The notes under the pieces are model-generated. The model saw nothing but the letters and a program-made list of their open reading frames with translations, made no database searches and was not told where the DNA came from. A stretch of DNA of 64,000 bases, from NCBI GenBank assembly GCA_001899635.1, contig MKVQ01000014.1, positions 126,250 to 190,249 of the forward strand, given 5' to 3'. The position numbers were made by a program, and so were the translations under genes. How positions within the stretch are numbered: the first letter of the stretch is position 1; every line of letters begins with the position of its first letter. Shown piece after piece: positions 51,188 to 60,564 of this stretch. The DNA is from Myxococcales bacterium 68-20 (GTDB lineage: Bacteria > Myxococcota_A > Polyangia > Polyangiales > Polyangiaceae).

Positions 51188-53266
51188 GTGCTCCCCGAAG
51201 TCGTCACCGAGAAGCTCGACGCGCTCCCGCCGTCGCCGGGCGTCTACCTGTTCAAGGACAAGAAGGCGACCGTCGTCTACGTCGGTAAGGCGAAGTCGCT
51301 TCGCAGCCGTGTCCGGAGCTACTTCCAGGAAGGCTCGACCGACAACCGCTACTTCATCCCCATCCTCCAGCGGACGATCGGCGATCTCGAGACGATCGTC
51401 ACGGGGACCGAGAAGGAAGCGGCGATCCTCGAGAACAACCTCATCAAGGAGCACCGGCCCCGCTACAACGTCAAGCTTCGGGACGACAAGGACTACATCT
51501 CGCTCAAGCTGGATCCGAAGGACGAATGGCCCCGCCTCTGGGTCGTTCGCCGCCCGAGCTACCAGCCCGGAGAGACGGCGCGTTACTTCGGCCCGTACCA
51601 CTCGGCGACCGCCGCGCGCCGCACGCTCCACCTCGTCAACAAGCACTTCCAGCTCCGGACGTGCACCGATACGGAGATGCGGAGCCGCAAGCGCCCGTGC
51701 CTCCAGCACCAGATCAAGCGCTGCCCCGCGCCGTGCGTGCTCGAGGTGGATCGGACCTGGTACGACGAGCAGGTCCGAGCGGTCGCGATGTTCCTCGACG
51801 GTCGTCACGACGAGCTCTCGGACGAGCTCGCGGCGCGGATGCAGGCGGCAGCGCGAGCGATGCGCTTCGAGCTCGCGGCCGTGTACCGGGATCAGCTCGC
51901 CGCAATCGAGAAGGTCCGCGAGGAGCAGCGTGTCGTGAGCGTCGACGACGTCGATCGCGACGTGCTCGGCATCCACCGCGAGGGCGACCTCGTCGAGCTC
52001 GCGCTCCTGCACGTGCGGAGGGGCAAGCTTGCCGACGTCGCGACCTTCTCGATCAAGAACGCCGAGGTCCCCGACGAGGAGGTCGTCGCCGCGTTCCTCG
52101 GGCAGCACTACGCGCTGTCGAACGCTGCGGACGCGAACAGCGCGGCGCTTCCGATTCCGGACGAGATCATCGTCCCGGTGTTGCCCGACGCCGCGAGCGG
52201 TACCGCCGAGTGGCTCAGCGAGCGCGCCGCGCACAAGGTCGCGCTCCTCTGCCCGCAGCGTGGTCCGCGCGTCGACCTTCTCCGCCTCGCGAACGAGAAC
52301 GCGAGCCATGCGTTCACGGAGAAGCGGCGCGCGTCCGACGACGTCCAGGAGCGCCTCACCCAGCTCAAGGAGCGGCTCCGACTTCCCGCGGTCCCGCGCC
52401 GGATCGAGTGCTGCGACATCTCTCATCTCGGCGGACAGGACACGGTCGGCGCGGTAGTCGCGTTGACCGACGGCGAGCCGGACAAGAAGCGCTACCGCAC
52501 GTTCCATGTTCGCGGCGAAGCCTCGGCCTCGAAGGCGACCGACGGCGCGCCCACGCCCGGCGGAGGGGAAGGGACGCTGGAGCAAGACGTCGACGGCGTG
52601 CCGGTCTCGCTCGCCGGCGACGACTACCGTGCGATGTACGAGGTGCTCGCGCGCCGCTTCCGTCGAGGGCTCAAGCGGCAAGAAGCCCGCGAGCTCCGCG
52701 CGGCGGGCGACGGGGCTTCCGATTCTTCGCCGCCCGACTCGGCGACCCCGGACGCCGAGGCTCTCAGCGAGGAGATCGCGGAGAGCGAGTGGGAGCTTCC
52801 CGATCTCTTCGTCGTCGACGGCGGCCGCGGTCAGCTCGCGGTCGCGCTCGCAGCGGCCCGCGATCTCGGCCTCCACGATCTCCCGATCGTCGCGCTCGCG
52901 AAGGAGAAGGAGAACGTGATGGGCGACACGCTCGTCGATCGCGTCTACCTCCCGGGACAGAAGAACCCGATCCCGCTGAAGAGCCATTCCGCGTCGATGT
53001 TCTTCCTCGCCCGCGCGCGCGACGAGGCGCACCGCTTCTCGAACCGCGCCCGCGAGCGGCTCGGCAAGAAGAAGCGGATGCGCTCCGCGCTCGACGACAT
53101 CCAGGGCATCGGGCCGAAGACGAAGCAGCAGCTCCTCATGCACCTCGGGAGCATCAAGGCGATCAAGGCCGCCGACGACGCAGCGATCCTCGCGGTGCCG
53201 GGCGTGACCGCACGTCACCTGAAGGCGCTACGCCGCGTGTATCCGGCAAAGCCGCCCGCGTCCTGA
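51188..53266 (+). CDS. uvrC: UvrABC excinuclease subunit C
   Basis: The protein is 692 residues. The GIY-YIG nuclease domain (PPSPGVYLFKDKKATVVYVG, KAKSLRSRVRSYF) makes the 3' incision; the CLQHQIKRCPAPC cluster segment, a UVR motif near 210-245 that contacts UvrB, an RNase-H-like domain (IECCDISHLGGQDTVGAVVA ... FVVDGGRGQLAVALAAARDL) for the 5' incision, and C-terminal helix-hairpin-helix repeats (IQGIGPKTKQQLLMHLGS) follow. A Gly/Ala/Ser-rich insert of about 50 residues near 450-530 is longer than usual. GTG 51188 starts the conserved part. It acts in nucleotide-excision repair. Confidence 0.97.
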   Translation: MLPEVVTEKLDALPPSPGVYLFKDKKATVVYVGKAKSLRSRVRSYFQEGSTDNRYFIPILQRTIGDLETIVTGTEKEAAILENNLIKEHRPRYNVKLRDDKDYISLKLDPKDEWPRLWVVRRPSYQPGETARYFGPYHSATAARRTLHLVNKHFQLRTCTDTEMRSRKRPCLQHQIKRCPAPCVLEVDRTWYDEQVRAVAMFLDGRHDELSDELAARMQAAARAMRFELAAVYRDQLAAIEKVREEQRVVSVDDVDRDVLGIHREGDLVELALLHVRRGKLADVATFSIKNAEVPDEEVVAAFLGQHYALSNAADANSAALPIPDEIIVPVLPDAASGTAEWLSERAAHKVALLCPQRGPRVDLLRLANENASHAFTEKRRASDDVQERLTQLKERLRLPAVPRRIECCDISHLGGQDTVGAVVALTDGEPDKKRYRTFHVRGEASASKATDGAPTPGGGEGTLEQDVDGVPVSLAGDDYRAMYEVLARRFRRGLKRQEARELRAAGDGASDSSPPDSATPDAEALSEEIAESEWELPDLFVVDGGRGQLAVALAAARDLGLHDLPIVALAKEKENVMGDTLVDRVYLPGQKNPIPLKSHSASMFFLARARDEAHRFSNRARERLGKKKRMRSALDDIQGIGPKTKQQLLMHLGSIKAIKAADDAAILAVPGVTARHLKALRRVYPAKPPAS

Positions 53267-53370
53267 AGGCCGTCCCGCCTTCCTGCTTCTCCGATCCGAA
53301 TGTGACGGCCTGACAAAAACGACGGAATCGATCGGCGACGGCCATCGGTAGGGCAGACACGGGAGGTCTC

Positions 53371-55674
53371 ATGCCCCGCCAACTGCGCTCGTCGCGTTTT
53401 CGCTTCTCATTTGGAGCGGGATGGACGCGGGCGCTCGTCGCGACGGTCGTCGCTGCGAGCGCTTGCATCGTCATGCCCGCATGTATCCGCCGGCCGGTCT
53501 CGATCGAGCAGCCGACGACGAAGATCTCGTTCGAGACGGTCGTGCCTCAGCCGGCGATCGACAAGATCGATCTCCTCGTGATGGTCGACAACTCGGGGTC
53601 GATGGCCGACAAGCAGCGGATCCTCGCTGACGCCGTGCCCGACCTCGTGGAGGGGCTCCTCCTGCCGAAGTGCGTGGACAAGGCGACGCGCGCGCCGACC
53701 GGCGCCACGTCGGATCCGACGAAGCCGGACAAGGAGATGTGCCCGGTCGGATCGGAGCCGGCGTTCCCGCCGATTACCGACATGCACATCGGCGTGATCT
53801 CGTCATCGCTCGGCGGCATGGGCTCGTCGCAGTGTCCGACCGCGGACGGTTTTCAAAACGACGATGGCGGTCGTCTCCTCGCACGCGGACCGAATGGCGA
53901 CGTCGCGGCAGCGGGCGATCTCCACTTCCTCGCGTGGTACCCCGACGTCGAGAAGAACAAGGACAAGGTCCGGCATCCGGATCCGCCCGTCCCGAAGACG
54001 AAGGACGTCGGCGAGCTCGGCAAGGCCTTCCGCGATCTCATCGTCGGCGTGGGCCAACGCGGCTGTGGGCTCGAGGCGCAGCTGGAGAGCGTCTACCGCT
54101 TCCTCGTGCAGCCGGACCCGTGGACGGCGATCGACAAGGATGGCACCGGTCGCGCGACGTACGGCCCGGCGAACCAGGTCGACGTCGAGCTTCTCCGGCA
54201 GCGGGCAGCGTTCCTCCGTCCGGACTCGCTCGTGGCGGTCATCGTGCTCACGGACGAGGACGACTCGTCAGCCGACCCGCTCTCGTTCCAGGGAAGCGGC
54301 TGGCGCTTCATGGAGCAGCAGGCCCGCCACCGCGCGACGCAGGCGTGCGCGGCAGATCCGATGAGCGAGGACTGCACATCGTGTGCGTTCGCGAGCGGCG
54401 CGCCCGGCTGTTCGCCGCCGCTCTACACGGACGAGGAAGATCCGCTCAACGTCCGCTTCCATCACATGAAGCCGCGCTACGGCGTGGACCCGCAGTTCCC
54501 GATCTCGCGCTACGTCGATGCGCTGACGAAGCCACGCGTCCCGCTCCGCGGCCACGAGCACGACGAAAACGGCTCCTATGCGCCGAGGGCGGGGTGCACC
54601 AACCCGCTCTTTGCGGCACGGCTGCCGACCGATCCGAACGATGACCTGTGCAAGCTTCCGCGCGGGCCGCGCTCGTCGAGCCTCGTCTACTTCGCCTTGA
54701 TCGGCGGAATACCGAACACGCTCATCCCGGACGCTCCCTCGTCTTTCGCGGACGCCTCGCCGGACGGCAAGCAGCTCATCGACTGGACGAAGGTGCTCGG
54801 TCGCGATCCCGCGCGCTGGGACGAGACAGGCATCGACCCTCACATGATCCAGTCGAGCGGTCCGCGCCCGGGGCTTCCCCCGGCCACGGCGAGCGACGAC
54901 GCCGACCCCGTCCACGGACGTGAGTGGACGACCGGCGGCTCGGACCTCCAGTTCGCTTGCACGTTCGATCTCTACGGGCGCGATGAGAACGGCGCGGCCG
55001 TTCCGATCCGGCGCGAATGCAGCGAGGCCGATCGCCGGGCCCGCCGCTGCGACTGCGACGGGGAGAGCGACTTGCCGCTCTGCGCGGCGGACAATCGAAA
55101 CGTTCAGGTGCGGGGCAAGGCGTACCCCACGCGCCGACAGCTGATGGTGGCGAAGGAGCTCGACGCGCAGGGCATCGTCGCTTCGCTCTGCCCGAAGCAG
55201 CTCACGGAGCCCACCGCCGACGACTACGGCTACCGCCCTGCCGTCCGCGCGATCACGTCGCGGCTCGAGCGGTCGCTCGTCGGCTCGTGCCTGCCCCGCG
55301 CGCTCGAGCGGCAGGACGACGCGGGCAACGTCGCCTGCATGGTCCTGGCGATGCTCCCCGATCCGGGGCCCGACTCCGACTGCGAGCGCTTCGGCTTGAA
55401 GCCGCCGAGCGCGCAGCTCCTCGAGCAGATGCGCGACAAGCTCCGCGCCGAAGAAGGAGAGGAGTCGACCCGGCACCCGATCTGCGCCATCCCCCAGGTT
55501 GCCGTCCCGCCGGGAGAGGTCTGCAAGGACGCGAGCGACGATATCGCTTTCTGCTACGCGGAGGCGCCCAAGCTGACCCTCTGCCCCCACGCGATCGCGT
55601 TCACGAAGGCCAGCCAGAAGCTCTCCTTCGCGCGCTTCACCATGCAGTGCATCCAGCAGAGCACACAAGACTGA
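53371..55674 (+). CDS. Secreted VWA-like lipoprotein (copy 1)
   Basis: The protein is 767 residues. The lipobox VMPAC gives Cys38. A von Willebrand factor A-like domain follows, with the MIDAS DxSxS at DNSGS (73-77) and VIVLTDEDDSSADPLS farther on, suited to divalent-metal binding. Many Cys-rich stretches (about 20 cysteines) suggest disulfides outside the cytoplasm. RGCGLEAQLESVYRFLVQPD and similar blocks are shared with the next gene. It is a myxobacterial family of unknown function, possibly surface adhesion. It is the upstream member of a tandem pair and ends with a hairpin terminator. Confidence 0.8.
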   Translation: MPRQLRSSRFRFSFGAGWTRALVATVVAASACIVMPACIRRPVSIEQPTTKISFETVVPQPAIDKIDLLVMVDNSGSMADKQRILADAVPDLVEGLLLPKCVDKATRAPTGATSDPTKPDKEMCPVGSEPAFPPITDMHIGVISSSLGGMGSSQCPTADGFQNDDGGRLLARGPNGDVAAAGDLHFLAWYPDVEKNKDKVRHPDPPVPKTKDVGELGKAFRDLIVGVGQRGCGLEAQLESVYRFLVQPDPWTAIDKDGTGRATYGPANQVDVELLRQRAAFLRPDSLVAVIVLTDEDDSSADPLSFQGSGWRFMEQQARHRATQACAADPMSEDCTSCAFASGAPGCSPPLYTDEEDPLNVRFHHMKPRYGVDPQFPISRYVDALTKPRVPLRGHEHDENGSYAPRAGCTNPLFAARLPTDPNDDLCKLPRGPRSSSLVYFALIGGIPNTLIPDAPSSFADASPDGKQLIDWTKVLGRDPARWDETGIDPHMIQSSGPRPGLPPATASDDADPVHGREWTTGGSDLQFACTFDLYGRDENGAAVPIRRECSEADRRARRCDCDGESDLPLCAADNRNVQVRGKAYPTRRQLMVAKELDAQGIVASLCPKQLTEPTADDYGYRPAVRAITSRLERSLVGSCLPRALERQDDAGNVACMVLAMLPDPGPDSDCERFGLKPPSAQLLEQMRDKLRAEEGEESTRHPICAIPQVAVPPGEVCKDASDDIAFCYAEAPKLTLCPHAIAFTKASQKLSFARFTMQCIQQSTQD

Positions 55675-55715
55675 CCCGGCCTCGTACCCCCGGCCCGCGA
55701 CGACCGGCCCCCGAA

Positions 55716-55758
55716 ACGGCCCTGCCGCCCACGAAGCGTGCAGGGCCGTTCGCATTTT
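55716..55758 (+). terminator. Hairpin terminator after VWA copy 1
   Basis: ACGGCCCTGC (55716-55725) pairs perfectly with GCAGGGCCGT (55740-55749) around a 14-nt loop, and a TTTT run follows within eight bases. It is located 42 bp after the stop. Confidence 0.7.
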
Positions 55759-56015
55759 CCGGGCGTGCGGGATGCCAACCAGGCTTGCCGCTTGGCAACG
55801 AAGTTGGCGGACCTGAACGATCTCGACCGCGCTTCTCTCGAAAGAAATCGCGCTTCCCTCCCGGCACGCGATGTGAATAACTGCTCCCGGGTCGGGGTGT
55901 ACCCTCGTTGACACCGCCGCCCGCCTTTCGTTAGGTAGAGTTCGAGATTGGACGGCCTCTGGCCCCCACCGCGTTGGACGCGGCGGCAACGATAGATCGC
56001 GAAGGAGCGCTCACG
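55759..56015. other. Promoter region of VWA copy 2
   Basis: After the terminator there is no gene up to ATG 56016. The stretch 55840-55960 is comparatively AT-rich and is the probable promoter region; GAAGGAG at 56001-56007 is the ribosome-binding site. Confidence 0.45.
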
Positions 56016-58520
56016 ATGAAGTGGACGAACCGGCTCGGCAAATGGCTCTTCGTCGGAGGTGCGTGGTCTACCACCGCTCTGATGCTGGGCGCGGCAGGCA
56101 CGGGTTGCCTTTCCCGCCCCGTGGGGCAGCAGCCGCCGACGACGAAGGTCAATTTCACGTCGACTGTCTCGCAGCAGGCCGTCGACAAGGTCGACCTCCT
56201 GTTCGCGATCGACAACTCGGCGTCGATGGGTGACAAGCAGGCGATTCTCGCCGAAGCCGTCCCCGACCTCATCGACGGCCTCCTCCGGCCCCGCTGCGTC
56301 GACAGCGAGGGCAAGCCCTCTCCGGGCAACGAGAAAGCCAAGCCTGAGGTCTCCAAGGAGGAGCGCTACGGCTGCCCGGTGAACTTCGAGCCGGAGTTCA
56401 AGCCGGTCACCGACATGCACATCGGCGTCGTGTCGTCGTCGCTCGGCAACTTCGGCGGCGACGTCTGTGCGGTGGCGGAGCCGCGCACCAACGACCGCGG
56501 TCGCCTCCTCAACATCAGCCCGGACGGCGGCCAGGTCGAGCTCGCGAAGCCCGGCAACTTCCTTGCCTGGTTCCCCCAGGCGAAGGAGAACGAGGACGCG
56601 AAGCGGCATCCGCCGCCGGAGAAGCCGATCCGCCAGATTGACGGCGACGACGGGCTCACGAAGAACTTCCGCGACCTCGTCGTCGGTGTCGGTCAGAACG
56701 GTTGCGGCCTCGAGGCTCAGCTCGAGAGCGTCTACCGCTTCCTCATCCAGCCCGACCCCTGGGAGAGCGTCAAGCTCGACGGGGCGAACCAGGCCGACCT
56801 GGGCGAAGGCGTCGACATCGAGGTGCTCCAGCAGCGCGCGGACTTCCTGCGTCCGGACTCGCTCGTCGCGATCATCATGCTGACGGACGAGGACGACTCC
56901 TCGGCCGACCCGCTCGCGATCGGTGGCCAGGGCTGGGCCTTCATGAACAAGGCGTTCCCGGGCTCGAAGGTCTTCCGCGGCAGCACCGGCGAGGGCACGA
57001 CCGCCCCGCGCGGCACCACCACCTGCGAGCAGGATCCGGGCAGCGAGGACTGCACCTCGTGCGGCTTCCAGAGCCTCTGCGACAAGTCCCAGCCCTCCTG
57101 CCAGAAGATCATCGCGGACAAGAACTGCACGACCCCCGGAAGCGACAAGGGGCAGGGCGACGGCTTCAACGGCTACTACGGTCCGAGGGAAGATGAGCTC
57201 AACGTGCGCTTCCACCGCATGAAGGAGCGCTACGGCATCGATCCCCAGTACCCGATCAAGCGCTACGTCGACGGCTTCACCAAGTTCAAGGTGCCGGATC
57301 GCAAGGCCGAGCACGTGACCAAGGTCGCCGCGAACGGTCGCCGCGACATCGCCAACTACACGAGCACGGCCAAGTGCACGAACCCGCTCTTCGCCGCCAA
57401 GCTCCCGCGCCAGGCGGGTGACGAGCTCTGCGCCCTTCCGCGCAGCACGCGTAGCCCGGACCTCATCTTCTTCGCGGTCGTCGGTGGTGTTCCCCACCAG
57501 CTCCTCCACTTCGACCCGAACGACATGGAGAAGAGCCGCATCACGAACGAGGACTGGGTGAAGATCCTCGGCCGCGATCCCGGGAACTTCGACTTCTCGG
57601 GCATCGACCCGCACATGGTCCAGTCGGTCGCGCCGCGCACCGCGCTCGGCCTCGGCGGCGCCGACAAGCAGCTCGGCGACAACGGTGACGACAAGATCCA
57701 CGGTCGCGAGTGGAACACGAACAAGGGCGACCTCCAGTACGCCTGCACGTTCGACCTGCCGGAGACCATGCAGCGCGTGTGCGGGGCGAGCGATACGTCC
57801 TGCGACTGCTCGCCGAACCAGAGCGAAGGTTTGAACCCGCCGCTTTGTGGCGCCGGCAACAAGCAGATCAAGGCGAAGGCGTACCCGACGATCCGCGAGT
57901 TCCAGGTCGTCCGCGCGCTCGGCGACCAGGGCATCATCTCGTCGCTCTGCCCGATCCACCTGTGCAAGGAAGGCGACCCCTCCTGCGATAGCGCCAAGAA
58001 CCCTCCGGCGACCTACGGCTACCGCCCCGCGGTTGCGTCGATCATCGACCGCCTCAAGAACGCGCTCACGACGCAGTGCCTCCCGCAGAAACTGCGTGAG
58101 GTTGGCGCCGAGGCCGATCAGGTTCCCTGCCTCGTCCTCGCTCAGCTGAGCGAGAAGGAGGACAGCTGCGCGGCCCATGGCCTCTCGGCTCCGAAGAAGG
58201 AGATCCTCGACGTCTTCCTCGCGCAGCAGCGCGCGGAGTCGGGCAAGGTCGGTGAGGGTGGCCTCGACCTCGCCGCCCTGCCGGTCTGCGAGATCCCGCA
58301 GAAGACCGTCGAGCGCGGCCTCAGCTGCAAGGACGAGGCGGAGATGCTCTGGTGCTACGTCGAGAACGATCCTGCGAACAAGAAGAACCCCGCGGGCCGC
58401 TGCCCGCAGGCGCTCATCTTCTCGTCGGGCACGGCCGCGCTCGCCGGCGCTCGCTTCAGCCTCCAGTGCATCCAGCAGTTCGCTGCCGGCGAGGCGTCGA
58501 AGGACCAGCAGCAGCAGTGA
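56016..58520 (+). CDS. Secreted VWA-like lipoprotein (copy 2)
   Basis: The protein is 834 residues from ATG 56016; GAAGGAG lies just upstream. The signal ends GAAGTGC (Cys31). The MIDAS is DNSAS (66-70), i.e. DNSAS in place of DNSGS, and IIMLTDEDDSSADPLA is conserved. It is clearly paralogous to the previous gene: NGCGLEAQLESVYRFLIQPD, ELNVRFHRMKERYGIDPQYP and GIDPHMVQS recur, but it has an extra Cys-rich insert near 345-390. The two could form a hetero-oligomer or be functionally alternative. The C-terminus is Q-rich. Confidence 0.8.
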   Translation: MKWTNRLGKWLFVGGAWSTTALMLGAAGTGCLSRPVGQQPPTTKVNFTSTVSQQAVDKVDLLFAIDNSASMGDKQAILAEAVPDLIDGLLRPRCVDSEGKPSPGNEKAKPEVSKEERYGCPVNFEPEFKPVTDMHIGVVSSSLGNFGGDVCAVAEPRTNDRGRLLNISPDGGQVELAKPGNFLAWFPQAKENEDAKRHPPPEKPIRQIDGDDGLTKNFRDLVVGVGQNGCGLEAQLESVYRFLIQPDPWESVKLDGANQADLGEGVDIEVLQQRADFLRPDSLVAIIMLTDEDDSSADPLAIGGQGWAFMNKAFPGSKVFRGSTGEGTTAPRGTTTCEQDPGSEDCTSCGFQSLCDKSQPSCQKIIADKNCTTPGSDKGQGDGFNGYYGPREDELNVRFHRMKERYGIDPQYPIKRYVDGFTKFKVPDRKAEHVTKVAANGRRDIANYTSTAKCTNPLFAAKLPRQAGDELCALPRSTRSPDLIFFAVVGGVPHQLLHFDPNDMEKSRITNEDWVKILGRDPGNFDFSGIDPHMVQSVAPRTALGLGGADKQLGDNGDDKIHGREWNTNKGDLQYACTFDLPETMQRVCGASDTSCDCSPNQSEGLNPPLCGAGNKQIKAKAYPTIREFQVVRALGDQGIISSLCPIHLCKEGDPSCDSAKNPPATYGYRPAVASIIDRLKNALTTQCLPQKLREVGAEADQVPCLVLAQLSEKEDSCAAHGLSAPKKEILDVFLAQQRAESGKVGEGGLDLAALPVCEIPQKTVERGLSCKDEAEMLWCYVENDPANKKNPAGRCPQALIFSSGTAALAGARFSLQCIQQFAAGEASKDQQQQ

Positions 58521-58553
58521 CGGTCGGCTGACCGCACCACGTCCCTGAAGAGA

Positions 58554-58585
58554 GGGGCGGACCCATTCCGGGTTCGCCCCTTTTT
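58554..58585 (+). terminator. Rho-independent terminator after VWA copy 2
   Basis: GGGGCGGACCC (58554-58564) pairs with GGGTTCGCCCC (58570-58580, one G-T pair) across a 5-nt loop, followed directly by five Ts. This is the best classical terminator in the window. Confidence 0.85.
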
Positions 58586-58657
58586 CTTTGGCCGGCGCCG
58601 CGGTCGAACCTCTTGCGCCGAGACCGAGGGCTTTTGTTATCGTCGTCGGCGAGCGCG

Positions 58658-59356
58658 ATGGCGAACGGGAAGAAGACGATCCTCATCATCGAGGACGAGC
58701 CCCACATCGTGATGGGGCTCCGCGATGCGCTCGAGTTCGAGGGTTTTGCGACGATCTCGGCGGGGAAGGGGAAGGACGGCGTCCAGCTCGCGCGGACGGA
58801 AGCCCCCGACGCCGTCATCCTCGACCTCATGCTTCCCGACATCAACGGCTACGCCGTGTGCGAGGAGCTCCGGCGGGTCAGCCCGTTCGTCCCGATCATC
58901 ATGCTGACGGCGCGCTCGCAGGAGACCGACAAGATCCGCGGCCTCGACGCGGGCGCCGACGACTACGTGACGAAGCCGTTCAGTGTGAACGAGCTCATCG
59001 CGCGGATGCGGGCGATCCTGCGACGGGCGTCGCGCCCGAGCGCGGCTCCGGAGATCCTCACGATCGGCGACGCTCACGTGAACTTCTCGACGCACTCGCT
59101 GAAGGCGCTCGGCACCGAGCACGCGCTCTCGTTCTACGAGGTCGAGCTCCTGCGCCTCCTCTCGGAGCGCGTCGGTCAGCCGGTGAGTCGCGACGAGATC
59201 CTCCAGAAGATCTGGGGCCTCGACGCGTCGCCGACGAACCGCACCGTCGACAACTTCATCGTGAAGCTGCGCAAGAAGATCGAGAAATCGCCCGACAAGC
59301 CGACGCACATCCTCACGGTGTACGGCTTCGGGTACAAGCTCGTCACGAACGCCTGA
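58658..59356 (+). CDS. OmpR/PhoB-family response regulator
   Basis: The protein is 232 residues. The receiver domain has the acidic pair (IIEDE, residues 10-14), the phosphorylated Asp56 in ILDLMLP, the Thr/Ser in MLTARSQ and the Lys in VTKPFS. The C-terminal winged helix (HALSFYEVELLRLLSERVGQ, TNRTVDNFIVKLRKKIE, YGFGYKLV) binds DNA. ATG 58658 starts the receiver domain. No histidine kinase gene lies nearby, so it is an orphan regulator in this window. It follows the VWA gene after a terminator. Confidence 0.95.
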   Translation: MANGKKTILIIEDEPHIVMGLRDALEFEGFATISAGKGKDGVQLARTEAPDAVILDLMLPDINGYAVCEELRRVSPFVPIIMLTARSQETDKIRGLDAGADDYVTKPFSVNELIARMRAILRRASRPSAAPEILTIGDAHVNFSTHSLKALGTEHALSFYEVELLRLLSERVGQPVSRDEILQKIWGLDASPTNRTVDNFIVKLRKKIEKSPDKPTHILTVYGFGYKLVTNA

Positions 59357-59388
59357 GCAGTCAGGGACCGCGTCGTCGCGAGCGCGCG

Positions 59389-60564
59389 TCAGCTGCCGCC
59401 GACGAAGACGACCTCGACCCGAGCGTTCTTTTCTTTCCGCTTTGCGTCCGCCGGATCGAACACCGGGGCTCGCGCGCCGGCCTGCTCGACCTTCGTCTTG
59501 TCGGCGCTCGCGCCGGCGTCGGTCAGGGCCTTCGCGATGACCTCGCCGCGCTTCTTGTCGAGCGCGACGTCGGCGGAGCTCGGAGCCGCCGCGTCGTGGA
59601 TCACGACCTGCACCGCGAAGGCCGGGTGAGCGGCGGCGATGCGGCCGAGGTCCTGGAGCGTGCTCTCGCCCTCGGCGGAGAGCTTGGCGGCCTTGTCGCT
59701 TCCCTTGCCGCCGGCGAAGAGCGAGCGGAGCGTGACGACCACGCCGCGCTCGTCGCGCGAGGGGGCGAGGTCCGTCGTGCGGGTCGCCTTCGGATCGACC
59801 GAGCGCGACAGCTCCCCGAGCAGCGCGTCGGTGGGATCGGCGTCGGGCGTGCCCGCGCGTCGCGCCTTCGTGAGGGCGGCGAGGCACGCGGCCCGCGCAC
59901 GGCCGGCCGCGTCGATGGGGGCGGGCTTCGGGGACGACTCCAGCTTCTTCTCGAGCTCCGCTGCCGCCGCCTCGGCCTCCGCGAGGCCCGGCGCCTGCGG
60001 CGACACCAGGCGCGCCGCGCTGCAGAGGAGGCGGGCCTGCATCGCGAGCGACTGCGCGGCGACGAGGCGGGCGCGCTCGCGCTCCGGATCGGCGGGGCCG
60101 GACGGGGCCGGGCGCTCGGCTTCGCGGGCGACCTTGAGCTGCTTCTCGAGATCGTCGGCCTCGCGCTCCGCCGCCTTGCGCGCGGTCGCGTAGCGCTGCG
60201 ATTGCTCGACGGCCTGGGCGAGCGCTTCCTTCGCCTGCGTCTCTTCGTTCGTGGCGCGGGCGAGCCGGGCGACGGCGACGGCGTGCTGGTAGGCCGCGAC
60301 GGCGCGCTCGGCGTGAAGCTCCGCGGCGACGTGGTCGCCTGCGTGCTCGGCTTCCTTCGCCGCGCGCAGCGCTTGATCGGCCTCGGCGAAGGCTTGCGGT
60401 GCGAGCGTCTGCGCGTCGCGTCCCTGGAGGCCGGCGCGCGTTCGTTCGGCCTCGTTCACCTTCACGACGGTCGACGCACCGGCGCCGCCGCAGCCGACCG
60501 TGAGCGCGCCTGCGCTCGCGACGAGAGTGGATGCGAGGAGCATCGAGATCCCGAGCTGCTTCAT
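59389..60564 (-). CDS. Lipoprotein with long coiled coil and OmpA-like C-terminal domain
   Basis: The protein is 391 residues. The lipobox is LTVGC (Cys25). A long alanine- and glutamate-rich helical region (residues 45-215, DUF4398-like) is followed by a C-terminal OmpA/MotB-like fold (TLQDLGRIAAAHPAFAVQVV, DKKRGEVIAKALTDAGASAD and RKEKNARVEVVFVG), which binds peptidoglycan in other family members. It probably links the outer membrane to the wall. Its start overlaps the stop of the upstream gene (ATGA), so the two are co-translated. Confidence 0.85.
   Translation of the reverse strand: MKQLGISMLLASTLVASAGALTVGCGGAGASTVVKVNEAERTRAGLQGRDAQTLAPQAFAEADQALRAAKEAEHAGDHVAAELHAERAVAAYQHAVAVARLARATNEETQAKEALAQAVEQSQRYATARKAAEREADDLEKQLKVAREAERPAPSGPADPERERARLVAAQSLAMQARLLCSAARLVSPQAPGLAEAEAAAAELEKKLESSPKPAPIDAAGRARAACLAALTKARRAGTPDADPTDALLGELSRSVDPKATRTTDLAPSRDERGVVVTLRSLFAGGKGSDKAAKLSAEGESTLQDLGRIAAAHPAFAVQVVIHDAAAPSSADVALDKKRGEVIAKALTDAGASADKTKVEQAGARAPVFDPADAKRKEKNARVEVVFVGGS

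Noticed and set aside
51140..53218. N-terminal extension of the SUV3-like helicase frame, opposite uvrC
   Set aside because: The extension is exactly antisense to uvrC and rich in R/E/V/D; the helicase start at 51139 with Walker A at residue 18 gives a complete protein.
54268..55989. 573-residue minus-strand open frame under VWA copy 1
   Set aside because: Opposite a gene with signal peptide, MIDAS and terminator; composition typical of a shadow frame.
55554..58178. 874-residue minus-strand open frame under VWA copy 2
   Set aside because: Same reason; it is the reverse strand of the paralogue, and the similarity of the two shadow frames merely mirrors the paralogy.
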